Shown: in pieces, positions 16,746 through 25,084 of the stretch | How the letters are laid out: every line of letters starts with the position of its first letter | Numbering within the stretch: position 1 is the first letter of the stretch | DNA from: Candidatus Gastranaerophilales bacterium | GTDB taxonomy: Bacteria > Cyanobacteriota > Vampirovibrionia > Gastranaerophilales > JANQFW01 | DNA length: 44,808 nt | Assembly (NCBI GenBank): GCA_028280605.1 | Contig: JANQLL010000229.1 | Span: 1 to 44,808 of the forward strand | Reading direction: 5' to 3' | The notes under the pieces: generated by a model | What the model was told of the DNA's origin: nothing | Seen by the model: the letters and a program-made list of their open reading frames with translations, nothing else | Databases searched by the model: none | Position numbers and translations under genes: made by a program

Positions 16746-18238
16746 TGAAAGCTAAAGTTTATCTTGTTGGAGCAGGTCCGGGAGATGAAAACTTAATTAC
16801 AGTTAAAGGTTTAAATTGTATAAAAAAAGCTGATGTTATAGTTTATGATAATCTTGTAAATTTTGATTTGCTTGATTGCGCTAAAGAAACATCAGAAAAA
16901 ATCTATGTAGGTAAAAAAAGAAACGCTCATACGTATCCCCAAGATGATATAAACAAACTATTGGTAAATAAAGCTAAAGAAAACAATATCGTAGTAAGAT
17001 TAAAAGGCGGAGATCCCTTTGTTTTTGGAAGAGGAGGAGAAGAAGCTCTTGAGTTGCAATCTCATAATATACCTTTTGAGGTTGTGCCAGGAATATCATC
17101 ATCAATCGCAGGAGCGGCTTATGCAGGCATTCCGGTTACGCATCGAGGTATCAGTACATCATTTCATGTAATAACAGGCCATGAAGACCCGACAAAAGAA
17201 AAAGAAAGCGTAAACTATGAAGCTTTGGCTCAGCTGGAAGGGACTTTGGTATTTTTGATGGGATTAAATAACCTTGAAAAAATATGTTCTAGACTAATAA
17301 ACTATGGTAAGTCACTTAATACTCCTGTAGCTGTTATTTCAAAAGGAACGACTCCAATGCAAAAAATTGCTGTCGGCACGTTGGAGAATATTCAAGATAA
17401 GATTCAAGATATTACTTATCCTGCTATAATAATGGTAGGAGAGGTTATTAATTTAAGAAAAATGCTTAACTGGTTTGAAAAAACGCCTTTATTTGGAAGA
17501 AAAATACTTGTAACAAGAGCCAGGCATCAGGCAAGCAAGCTTTCCGAAAAGATAAAATCACTTGGAGCCGATGCTATTGAGTTCCCTACAATACAAATAG
17601 AGCCTGATAAAGATAAAACTTTGTTAAAACAAACTTACAATAAGCTTGATGCATACGACTGGATAATTTTTACCAGCGTTAACGGCGTAGAAGAATTTTT
17701 TAAAAACCTTAAAGGATTCAACAAAGATATTAGAACAATTGGTAACGCTAAATTATGCGCAATAGGAGAAGCTACAAAAAACGCCTTGCAAGAAAGATAT
17801 CTTAACGTTGACATTACGCCTAAAGAATATATTGCTGAGGCTTTGGTTGAAGAATTAAAACAACGAATAAGCTCTGAAGATAAAATATTAATATTAAGAG
17901 CTGATGTTGCAAGAGAAATATTACCCCAAGAGTTGAAAAAAATAGCCGCTCAAGTTGACGTAGTCCCTTTGTATCAGACAGTAATACCTGAACATAATTC
18001 ACAAAACTTAAAAAAATTAGTTGCCAAAGCAGATACTATAACTTTCGCAAGCTCTTCAACAGTGTCTAATTTTATGCAAATACTGGGCAAAGAAAATTTA
18101 AGCCTACTTGAAGAGAAACAAATAGCTTGTATTGGACCTGTAACCCAAAGTACCGCTGTAGAGCTGGGTTTAAAAAATGTTAAAATGGCTAGAGAGTATA
18201 CAATTCAAGGTTTAGTGAATTTATTGCTGGAGATATAA
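16745..18238 (+). CDS. cobA-hemD: Fused uroporphyrinogen-III C-methyltransferase / uroporphyrinogen-III synthase (CobA-HemD)
   Basis: The 497-residue bifunctional protein cyclises hydroxymethylbilane to uroporphyrinogen III and then methylates it at C2 and C7 to precorrin-2. Residues ~1-245 are the SAM methylase ([53 protein letters not shown], and GTPMQ-like [13 protein letters not shown] text). Residues ~250-497 are the HemD domain ([61 protein letters not shown]). Its ATG overlaps the hemC stop by 1 nt. This fusion order is known from clostridial hem operons such as that of Clostridium josui. Confidence 0.94.
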   Translation: MKAKVYLVGAGPGDENLITVKGLNCIKKADVIVYDNLVNFDLLDCAKETSEKIYVGKKRNAHTYPQDDINKLLVNKAKENNIVVRLKGGDPFVFGRGGEEALELQSHNIPFEVVPGISSSIAGAAYAGIPVTHRGISTSFHVITGHEDPTKEKESVNYEALAQLEGTLVFLMGLNNLEKICSRLINYGKSLNTPVAVISKGTTPMQKIAVGTLENIQDKIQDITYPAIIMVGEVINLRKMLNWFEKTPLFGRKILVTRARHQASKLSEKIKSLGADAIEFPTIQIEPDKDKTLLKQTYNKLDAYDWIIFTSVNGVEEFFKNLKGFNKDIRTIGNAKLCAIGEATKNALQERYLNVDITPKEYIAEALVEELKQRISSEDKILILRADVAREILPQELKKIAAQVDVVPLYQTVIPEHNSQNLKKLVAKADTITFASSSTVSNFMQILGKENLSLLEEKQIACIGPVTQSTAVELGLKNVKMAREYTIQGLVNLLLEI

Positions 18239-18240
18239 TA

Positions 18241-19209
18241 ATGTTTTATAGAGGAAGAAGACTTAGGTTAAATTCAAACATAAGAAGCTTAGTGAGAGAA
18301 ACAAGACTAAGCCTAGAAAATTTGGTCTATCCAATATTTTTAGTGGAAGGAACCAATGTAAAAAAAGAAATATCCTCTTTAAAAAACCAGTATTATCTAT
18401 CTATAGATAGGCTTGATGAAGAAATAGAAGAAATAACAAAGTTAGGTATTCCAGCAGTTATATTATTTGGGTTGCCCAAATTTAAAGACGAAAAAGGCTC
18501 TAGCGCATATGATGACAACGGTATTGTTCAAAGAGGCATTAAAAAAATTAAGGAAAAATATTCTGATTTAGTGATTATATCTGATGTTTGTCTTTGTCAA
18601 TACACGTCGCATGGTCATTGCGGGGTGCTTAAAGATGGTAAAATCCTTAATGACGAATCATTAAAGTTAATAGCCAAGATTGCTTTGTCTCACGCCAAAG
18701 CCGGAGCAAACATAATAGCACCTTCTGACATGATGGATGGGCGCGTTTCAGCTATTAGAAGAGCCTTGGACGAAAATGGATATGAATATGTTTCAATAAT
18801 GTCCTATAGTGTAAAGTATGCGTCAAGTTTTTACGGGCCTTTTAGGTATGTTGCGGATTCTTCTCCAAAATCAGGAGACAGAAAAAGCTATCAAATGGAT
18901 CCCGCAAACTCTAACGAGGCAATGAGGGAAGCGAATGAAGATTTGCAAGAAGGTGCAGATATTATTATGGTAAAGCCGGCTATGGCTTATCAAGATATTA
19001 TTTACAGATTAAGACAGAGCGTTGATTGTCCAATTGCGGCTTATAACGTAAGCGGGGAGTACATGATTATTAAATCTGCTGCATCTCAAGGTTTAATTAA
19101 TGAAAAAAATATTGTTTTAGAAACTTTGGTTGGCTTTATAAGATCCGGAGCTGATATTATAATTACTTATTTCGCAAAAGATGTGGCTAACTGGTTAAAG
19201 GAAAGATAA
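18241..19209 (+). CDS. hemB: Delta-aminolevulinic acid dehydratase (porphobilinogen synthase) HemB
   Basis: HemB joins two 5-aminolevulinate molecules into porphobilinogen. The 322-residue protein has the zinc-type metal site [16 protein letters not shown] with three cysteines. The Schiff-base lysines are Lys192 in [16 protein letters not shown] and Lys245 in [23 protein letters not shown] and [11 protein letters not shown] are also typical. It starts 2 nt after cobA-hemD. The cysteine-rich site indicates a Zn-dependent rather than Mg-only enzyme. Confidence 0.96.
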   Translation: MFYRGRRLRLNSNIRSLVRETRLSLENLVYPIFLVEGTNVKKEISSLKNQYYLSIDRLDEEIEEITKLGIPAVILFGLPKFKDEKGSSAYDDNGIVQRGIKKIKEKYSDLVIISDVCLCQYTSHGHCGVLKDGKILNDESLKLIAKIALSHAKAGANIIAPSDMMDGRVSAIRRALDENGYEYVSIMSYSVKYASSFYGPFRYVADSSPKSGDRKSYQMDPANSNEAMREANEDLQEGADIIMVKPAMAYQDIIYRLRQSVDCPIAAYNVSGEYMIIKSAASQGLINEKNIVLETLVGFIRSGADIIITYFAKDVANWLKER

Positions 19210-19212
19210 GTT

Positions 19213-20502
19213 ATGAAATTTGACGAATCTCAAGCGCTTTTTGAAGAAGCAAAAAAATATATACCTGGCGGGGTAAATAGTCCGGCAAGGGCTTTTAAAG
19301 AAGTTGGCATGACGCCACCGTTTATGGTTAGAGGCCAAAACAGCAAAATTTATGATGAAGACGGCAACGAGTATATAGATTACGTAAGCTCATGGGGACC
19401 GATGATTCTTGGGCATAACAACGAAGTTATAAAAGACGCTTTAAAATCTCAAATTAATACGGCTATAGGATTTGGTGCACCAACTGCAATTGAAATCGAA
19501 ATGGCAAAGCTTATTACAGAAATTGTACCATCTGTTGAAATGGTAAGAATGGTAAACTCCGGCACAGAATCAACGATGAGTGCTATTAGACTAGCTAGAG
19601 GATATACCGAAAAAGACAAAATAATTAAATTTGCGGGAAATTACCATGGCCATGGTGATAGTTTTTTAATCCAGGCTGGCTCAGGGGCATTAACTTTAGG
19701 TATTCCAAGCAGTCCGGGAATACCTGGAGGTATTGCTAATAATACTTTGATAGCTAATTATAATGATTCTACCTCTGTGCAAGAGTTGTTTAACAAATAT
19801 GGCGATGACATAGCAGCTGTAATATTAGAGCCTATTTGTGGAAACATGGGTGTTGTACCTGCTAAGCAAGAATTTTTATCCACTCTGCGAAAATTAACTG
19901 AAGAAAATAACAGCCTGCTCATTTTAGATGAAGTTATGACAGGTTTCCGTGTTGCTTTAAGTGGTGCTCAAAGCCTTTATAAAATCACGCCTGACCTAAC
20001 TTGTTTTGGAAAAATTATTGGTGGTGGGCTTCCTGTGGGGGCTTATGGCGGTAAAAGAAAAATAATGGAAAAAGTCGCGCCTATTGGCCCTATTTATCAA
20101 GCCGGTACATTATCCGGCAATCCTATTGCAATGAAAGCAGGTTTGACCACACTGAATACATTAAAGTCTAATCCTGACATTTATTTAAAACTCGAAGAGA
20201 ACAGTAAAAGAATAGAGGAGGGATTTTTGAGAAACATAAAAGAATCCGGTGTTAATGCAACTATAAATAGAGTATCATCAATGATGACTTTATTTTTTAC
20301 AGACGGATGTGTTGATTGTTTTGAAAAAGTAAAGCAATCTGATACTCATAAGTATGCTAAATATTTTAGGTCTATGCTTGAAAATGGAATTTACTTACCA
20401 CCCTCACAGTTTGAGGCTTTCTTTGTATCAGCAGTGCACATTGATGAGGATATTGAAAGAACAATTGATGCAAACAGAAAAGCTCTATTTGAGTTATCTT
20501 AA
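19213..20502 (+). CDS. hemL: Glutamate-1-semialdehyde 2,1-aminomutase HemL
   Basis: HemL isomerises glutamate-1-semialdehyde, made by HemA, to 5-aminolevulinate. The 429-residue PLP enzyme has PGGVNSPARAFKEVGMTPPF, SWGPMILGHN, VNSGTESTMSAIRLARGYT, KFAGNYHGHGDSFL, LLILDEVMTGFRVA, the PLP lysine Lys267 in CFGKIIGGGLPVGAYGG, and YQAGTLSGNPIAMKAGL. The length is standard. It is the last gene of the hem operon, 3 nt after hemB, and a strong hairpin terminator follows 39 nt past its stop. Confidence 0.96.
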   Translation: MKFDESQALFEEAKKYIPGGVNSPARAFKEVGMTPPFMVRGQNSKIYDEDGNEYIDYVSSWGPMILGHNNEVIKDALKSQINTAIGFGAPTAIEIEMAKLITEIVPSVEMVRMVNSGTESTMSAIRLARGYTEKDKIIKFAGNYHGHGDSFLIQAGSGALTLGIPSSPGIPGGIANNTLIANYNDSTSVQELFNKYGDDIAAVILEPICGNMGVVPAKQEFLSTLRKLTEENNSLLILDEVMTGFRVALSGAQSLYKITPDLTCFGKIIGGGLPVGAYGGKRKIMEKVAPIGPIYQAGTLSGNPIAMKAGLTTLNTLKSNPDIYLKLEENSKRIEEGFLRNIKESGVNATINRVSSMMTLFFTDGCVDCFEKVKQSDTHKYAKYFRSMLENGIYLPPSQFEAFFVSAVHIDEDIERTIDANRKALFELS

Positions 20503-20541
20503 TATAAAGAGAGTATTAGCCAATGGATCATAATAAAAATA

Positions 20542-20594
20542 GCAACGATATACCTTTGCTAAGCAAAAGTATATCGTTGCATTTAAATTTTTTT
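20542..20594 (+). terminator. Rho-independent terminator of the hem operon
   Basis: GCAACGATATAC at 20542 pairs perfectly with GTATATCGTTGC ending at 20580, and the stem extends inward through CTTTGC/GCAAAA with one mismatch. A T-rich tract with seven consecutive Ts follows (20588-20594). It lies 39 nt after the hemL stop. Confidence 0.9.
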
Positions 20595-20699
20595 AATTTT
20601 CATCCTAAGTCCCACGAATAATGGGGTTTCTTCTTATTTCGCTGTAAAAAGGTTAAATGCAGTATCTACCCTGGAAAATCTAGGATGCAATACCAGTAA

Positions 20700-20855
20700 T
20701 CCACAAACGTCAAAGAACTGCGTCTATATTTTAAAAGGGATGACAACAGTAGTAATCAAGGTGTTAGAAAAAATGTCGCTTATAGTCTAGGAAAAATTGG
20801 AAAACACACTAATAATTCAGAAGTAGCAGAGCATTGCGTAAATATCATCCTATAG
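20700..20855 (+). pseudogene. Possible HEAT-repeat protein fragment
   Basis: One reading frame open from 20700 to the stop at 20853-20855 encodes a piece containing GVRKNVAYSLGKIGKHTNNS, which resembles a HEAT/PBS-lyase-type repeat (VRxxAAxALGxIG). It has no start codon of its own and is closed by a stop on both sides. It overlaps the transposase remnant that follows. The similarity rests on one repeat only, so this is a weak call. Confidence 0.3.
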
Positions 20856-21128
20856 CTAAAGTTAGAAAGAGAGCCCACGCAATAGAATTTTTAAATATGA
20901 GAATAAAAAGAATAGAAGTAGCTAAAACTTTGAAAAGAAGGAAAGATACAATATCTAAATGCACAGTAAGCTATAATGAATATGGAATAGCAGGACTAAA
21001 GATCTGGCAGACCAAGAGAGGTTAAGGATGAAATAAAGGATAAAATTGTAGAAATAGCTGAATCAAAAGAAACTTGTACCAAAAATTCAATCAAAACAGC
21101 TATAAAGAAATTTTGGCAATTTAAATGA
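20834..21128 (+). pseudogene. IS630-type transposase N-terminal remnant, frameshifted
   Basis: The first frame (20834-21025) encodes a helix-turn-helix segment containing KRAHAIEFLNMRIKRIEVAK and NEYGIAGLKIWQTKRG, which match the N-terminal domain of IS630-family transposases. After a frameshift near 21006-21022 the other frame continues with GRPREVKDEIKDKIVEIAES, again typical of that domain, and stops at 21126-21128. The DDE catalytic domain is missing. It is a dead fragment. Confidence 0.65.
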
Positions 21129-21190
21129 CTTAGAATCAGTTATAAAGGAAGGTATCACGAACTTGAATCTTAAGACGTAAAAATTTTTTC

Positions 21191-21325
21191 TCATAGACTT
21201 ATGTCATTTTTGTGAATATTTTTTAGGTATTTTTGACATTTACTCCAATCGATCAACTTCAATACTAGCATTAGTTTATCTGTTTCTTTAAGCTTCTTGT
21301 TTTCTCTAATCATAAAAAATGACAT
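21191..21325 (-). pseudogene. IS5-like transposase N-terminal fragment
   Basis: On the minus strand a 44-codon ORF starts with MSFF, has LKLIDWSKCQKYLK and ends in NDISL. This resembles the N-terminus of IS5-group transposases, which have an LIDW motif near residue 25. A Shine-Dalgarno (GGAGAAG) lies just before the ATG. The rest of the transposase is absent. Confidence 0.45.
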
Positions 21326-21719
21326 ATCTTCTCCTAGTCTTTCTTGATATATCTATATTTTAGTACAATCCAGTTATGCATTGGGCTTAAGATTGGCAGG
21401 TGCAGGATTTCTTTTACATCGCTATAGCTCACTTGATCCAGCACAATATCCATAAATAAGTCCTGATTTAAATTTCTGGTAATTGATTTATGTATCTTTT
21501 TTTATTATTATTTATTATAAAGTTAATTATTTTTAAAGGAATTATTCTAATAAATAATATTATAAATAATATTACAATAATTTTTAACTTTGAAATATTA
21601 ATTATGTATATTACTCATAAAATTCGAATTGTTAATTAAGGTAAAACTTGAATCAAATTTAAATAAAAACGTCTTTCTCTATAGTAATAAATAAGAGAGA
21701 AAGATATGAAAGATACTGA

Positions 21720-21866
21720 TATAATGATCAAAATGTAATCGGTTCTCTAAAAGAACTTTTTGGCATTAATCATATTCGTGTAAGAAAGATGAAATCTTTT
21801 TTGTCAAGAATTTATTCCGCTCTTTGTGGATATAATCTTAAAGAAGAGCTTTGTCTAAATATTTAG
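21720..21866 (+). pseudogene. Transposase C-terminal fragment
   Basis: The frame from 21720 to the TAG at 21864 encodes VIGSLKELFGINHIRVRKMK followed by a segment ending in CGYNLKEELCLNI. It resembles the C-terminal end of several DDE transposases (FG..R.RG...V......YNL). There is no start codon. The AT-rich stretch before it (21340-21720) shows no other coding signal I can support. Confidence 0.45.
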
Positions 21867-21932
21867 CAATTCGAGTATAAATTAGACTTTTAGAGTAAGT
21901 ATAGGTTAAAAATTTTAAAGAGGAGAGTGCTT

Positions 21933-22364
21933 GTGAAAGACTTAGCAGAAAAATTAACGCATAAAAAAGCAAGAAAATTAATAGAACCTTTTTATGATTT
22001 ATTTCGAGCTGAAAAAAGAGACTGGGAAAAAGGTATGGCTGTACTGGCCGATGATTGGAAGGCTTATTATACTAATGATAAGTTTAGAACTAAAAAAGAT
22101 ACAAGAGGATTTTTAGACGGCTTGTTTAATTTAGTCCCAGATATAAATGTTGAAATAATAGAATTTTTTATTGACGGAGATGTTATATCAGTTCGTAGTG
22201 AACTTACCGGTACGCCGGCAGGAGATTTTTTAGTGCAACATAGCGGCCGTAAGTTTAGTATTATGACAATTGATATACACAAAGTTAAAGATGGAAAGAT
22301 AGTCGAACTTTACCATGCCGAAGATTGGCAAACAGCAATTCGACAATTGAGTGGAGAAGAATAA
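21933..22364 (+). CDS. SnoaL/NTF2-like protein
   Basis: The 143-residue protein has the NTF2-like cone-fold pattern of SnoaL-type ester cyclases and related proteins: an N-terminal helix pair with LIEPFYDLFRAEKRDWEKGM, LADDWKAYYTND, GFLDGLFNLVPDINVEIIEF, then strands with DVISVRSELTGTPAGDFL and the C-terminal KDGKIVELYHAEDWQTAIRQ. I prefer the GTG at 21933 because AGGAG sits 7 nt upstream. The GTG at 21927 is too close to it. The substrate is unknown. It lies 18 nt upstream of the first DJ-1/PfpI gene and probably shares its transcript. Confidence 0.75.
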   Translation: MKDLAEKLTHKKARKLIEPFYDLFRAEKRDWEKGMAVLADDWKAYYTNDKFRTKKDTRGFLDGLFNLVPDINVEIIEFFIDGDVISVRSELTGTPAGDFLVQHSGRKFSIMTIDIHKVKDGKIVELYHAEDWQTAIRQLSGEE

Positions 22365-22382
22365 TAAAGGAGTTTAAAAAAG

Positions 22383-23156
22383 ATGGGAAAAAAAATACTT
22401 TTTGTTGCGTCAAATTACGGAGTATGGGCAGAAGAGCTGCAAGCACCTTGGGACATACTAAAAAAAGCGGGTCATGATTTGTACTTGACTACTTTTTTAG
22501 GTAAAACACCCTTGCCCGGTATGATCAGCATGGATCCTGATTTTGTTGATCCTATGCAAAAAATAAAAATGAATCCTCCCGAGTTGCTGAAGCGAGTTAA
22601 TGAAATTTTAGATACCGGCGAATGGGACAATCCAGTAAAGCTTGCTGATGCGAATATGGATAACTATGACGTTTTGGTTGTTGTTGGAGGAGCAGGTTCT
22701 GCGCTTGATGTGGTCGGAAATATGCTCGTTCATAATTTGGTTTATTCAGCATACAAAAGCGGAAAGATTATTGGAGGCCTATGCTACGGAGTAGGAGCTC
22801 TTTCTTTTACCAGAGACCCTAATAACGATAATAAGAGTATTCTTTACGGCAAAACCGTAACAGCTCATCCTCATGCTTGGGATTTTGTAGATGAACTTAC
22901 TTATGAAGTAGTTAGAGCTACTCCTGATAATCCTGATATAAAGTTAAAAACAAGCGGATTTGTATTTCCTCTTCAGCCAATGGTAGAGGATGCGGTAGGG
23001 CCAAACGGAAAAGTTCTCGCAGACCCGACTACCTCCAGAGAAAAACCTAGTGTGGCATGGGATCATCCGTTTGTTACCGGATTATCTGTAGAATCCGCAC
23101 ATGCATTCGGAGAAAAGTTAGCTGAAGTATTAGGAAAAAAGTCATGCGCTCTATAA
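22383..23156 (+). CDS. DJ-1/PfpI-family protein (Hsp31-like), first of three
   Basis: The 257-residue protein has a class I glutamine-amidotransferase-like fold: KKILFVASNYGVWAEELQAP with the conserved Glu, VLVVVGGAGSALDV, the nucleophile-elbow Cys134 in IGGLCYGVGAL, and TVTAHPHAWDF. The length resembles Hsp31-like glyoxalase/chaperone members rather than short DJ-1. Possible activities are glyoxalase III, deglycase or chaperone; the sequence does not decide. AAAGGAG lies 9 nt before the ATG. The 3' end overlaps the metallo-hydrolase gene by 13 nt. Confidence 0.82.
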   Translation: MGKKILFVASNYGVWAEELQAPWDILKKAGHDLYLTTFLGKTPLPGMISMDPDFVDPMQKIKMNPPELLKRVNEILDTGEWDNPVKLADANMDNYDVLVVVGGAGSALDVVGNMLVHNLVYSAYKSGKIIGGLCYGVGALSFTRDPNNDNKSILYGKTVTAHPHAWDFVDELTYEVVRATPDNPDIKLKTSGFVFPLQPMVEDAVGPNGKVLADPTTSREKPSVAWDHPFVTGLSVESAHAFGEKLAEVLGKKSCAL

Positions 23157-23965
23157 ATGTTAATAAAGTCTCTAAAAAAGGCTTGAATATCCATGTAGTC
23201 GCGAGCCCTGAGGATGGAGAACTTGTAAACTCAATTATTGTTGAGTCGCAAAATAAGCTTGTAATAATTGACGTTCCGCTACTTAACCCCTACTCCAAAG
23301 AATTGAGAGAGTATGCCGACTCATTGGACAAGCCCATAGATAGGGTTATTATAACTCATTTTCACCCTGATCACTGGGCTGGACTTGAATACTTCGCGGA
23401 TTTACCAATTTATTCACTTCGTGAAATTCAGGATGAAATTAAGAATAGCGGAGATTGGGCTTTAAGCTTTCACAGACCGATTCATGGCGATTTAATCACT
23501 GATAACATAATAGTTCCCACAAATATAATAGAAGAAGGTCCTCTTGAAATTGACGGGATTGATTATAATATTATCAAAATTATAGATGCTGAAATGAGAT
23601 TTATGCTAGCAATTGAAATCCCTTCAATAAAAACGTTTATTGCTCAGGATTTACTTTATAACAAAGTATTTCTTTACCTTGGTGAAAAAACATCTAAAGG
23701 TGAGCTTTGTTGCGACAGTTGGATTGAAAAGCTTGTAGAAATCAAAAATAACGGCTATGAAATTGTTATTCCCGGACATGGGGAAGTTTCTGACGCTTCA
23801 TTATTTGAGGTTAATATCGAATATCTGAAAACAGCAAAAGAATTCATTTTGGCTTCAAATTCGGGAAGTGAACTAAAAGAAAAATTAATCCAAAAATATC
23901 CTGATTATAGAGTTCAATTATTACTTGATGTGGAAAATTACTTATTATTTCCACAATCCGTATAA
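23144..23965 (+). CDS. Metallo-beta-lactamase-fold hydrolase
   Basis: The 273-residue protein carries the metal-binding motif THFHPDHWAG (His72, His74, Asp76, His77), a later acidic ligand in FIAQDLLYNKVF and the final histidine His212 in VIPGHGEVS. This is the layout of MBL-fold hydrolases such as glyoxalase II-like and SDR-type enzymes. The C-terminal ~50 residues (LKTAKEFILASN ... YLLFPQ) are helical and not assigned. It overlaps the DJ-1/PfpI gene before it. An aldehyde/thioester detoxification pair is a plausible inference. No signal peptide is seen. Confidence 0.82.
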   Translation: MRSINVNKVSKKGLNIHVVASPEDGELVNSIIVESQNKLVIIDVPLLNPYSKELREYADSLDKPIDRVIITHFHPDHWAGLEYFADLPIYSLREIQDEIKNSGDWALSFHRPIHGDLITDNIIVPTNIIEEGPLEIDGIDYNIIKIIDAEMRFMLAIEIPSIKTFIAQDLLYNKVFLYLGEKTSKGELCCDSWIEKLVEIKNNGYEIVIPGHGEVSDASLFEVNIEYLKTAKEFILASNSGSELKEKLIQKYPDYRVQLLLDVENYLLFPQSV

Positions 23966-24018
23966 AATACCCAGCTTACTTAAAAGGATAGCTTCATATT
24001 AAGTTCTTATGTTTCCAA

Positions 24019-24113
24019 GTATACTAACTCAAAAATACTTTTCAGATTATTTAATTGTGTTAAATCTAATAAAATAGGTTAAACTCTGAAAAGAGTAATC
24101 TGAAATTTAATTT
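24019..24113 (+). repeat. Structured intergenic repeat, copy B
   Basis: This is the second copy of the repeat at 1-97, in the opposite genomic orientation. It starts 54 nt after the stop of the metallo-hydrolase gene. The outer arms are TTTCAGATTA (24040-24049) and TAATCTGAAA (24096-24105). An inner hairpin ACTCT-GAAA-AGAGT lies at 24083-24096. Differences from copy A fall almost only in the spacer between the arms. Confidence 0.75.
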
Positions 24114-24163
24114 AGAACCAATATAAAAATAAGGTCTATCAGAGCTTATGTGGCTGCATAAGA

Positions 24164-24187
24164 AAAGGTGATAATTGTCACCTTTAA
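24164..24187. promoter_or_regulatory. Palindrome upstream of the second DJ-1 operon
   Basis: AAAGGTGA and TCACCTTT form an 8-nt inverted repeat around TAATTG, 64-87 nt upstream of the GTG of the next operon. No T-tract follows on the plus strand, so it suits an operator or leader hairpin better than a terminator. Confidence 0.35.
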
Positions 24188-24250
24188 AATGTGACGCATC
24201 TTTTATAAGAAGTTATTTGTGAGTAATTTTAACAATAGGAGATATTTATA

Positions 24251-25084
24251 GTGAAAAAAAAAGTGCTTATAGTTTTATCTGAGCATGGTTTTTGGGTGGA
24301 AGAACTTTTAAAGCCTCTAAATCGTTTAAAAAAAGCCGGTTATGAAGTTGACTTTGCGACTCCAACAGGTGCATTACCTTTTCCTGACGGGGGGAGCCTT
24401 GACAGTTCATACATAGATCCTCCTCTGGGTCGTCCCGTGACAAGTCCTGAAATGGCTAAACTTGGTAAAGAGCAAAATTGGGAGACTTTGTTTAAAGGTC
24501 GTATCAGCTTAAAAGACTGGCTTCCGGTAAGGCCATACCTAAGTTCGGATAATTATGTAGGAAGCCTTGAAAAGTACTATGAAGCCAGAACTAAGGCTTG
24601 GGAAAAAATTGAAGATTATGCGGCTCTTTTATTAGTTGGCGGAAGCGGTCCTATTGTTGACATGGTTAATAATCCGAGAATTCATGATTTAATTCTTGGT
24701 TTTTATTACGCTGATAAGCCGATAGCAGCAGAATGCTACACAGTAACCTGTCTTGCTTTTGCCAGAGAGCTAGATGAAAGAAAGAGCATTCTTGCAGGAA
24801 AACGCTGCACAGGACATACAATGGAATATGACTATACTGACGGTTGGTCAATTTTAGCAAACGGCAAGTATCTTAATTTTGGAGCTCCTCCGTTTTCTCT
24901 TGAGTATATTCTTCGCGATGCCGTTGTTCCCGGAGGTCAATTCCATGGGAATGTAGGAAGAAGAACTTCAGTTATACTGGATTATCCTTTTATAACAAGT
25001 CGTTCTGTGGCGTCTTCCGATTTATGCGGAGAAGTTCTGGTTAAGTGCTTGGACGAAGGATTACGCAAATATGGCTGGAAATAG
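24251..25084 (+). CDS. DJ-1/PfpI-family protein, second of three
   Basis: The 277-residue protein shares its layout with the gene at 22383: KKVLIVLSEHGFWVEELLKP with the conserved Glu, a longer insert with residues ~55-105, ALLLVGGSGPIVDM, the nucleophile Cys162 in IAAECYTVTCLAFA, and GHTMEYDYTDGW where a catalytic histidine is expected. The start is GTG with AGGAG about 9 nt upstream. It overlaps the prenyltransferase-like/ankyrin gene by 14 nt. Its biochemical activity is not determined by the sequence. Confidence 0.8.
   Translation: MKKKVLIVLSEHGFWVEELLKPLNRLKKAGYEVDFATPTGALPFPDGGSLDSSYIDPPLGRPVTSPEMAKLGKEQNWETLFKGRISLKDWLPVRPYLSSDNYVGSLEKYYEARTKAWEKIEDYAALLLVGGSGPIVDMVNNPRIHDLILGFYYADKPIAAECYTVTCLAFARELDERKSILAGKRCTGHTMEYDYTDGWSILANGKYLNFGAPPFSLEYILRDAVVPGGQFHGNVGRRTSVILDYPFITSRSVASSDLCGEVLVKCLDEGLRKYGWK

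Noticed and set aside
21340..21480. Minus-strand frame with a segment like LFMDIVLDQVSYSDVKEILH
   Set aside because: It has no start, no full domain and no family I can name. It may be part of another decayed gene, but that cannot be supported.
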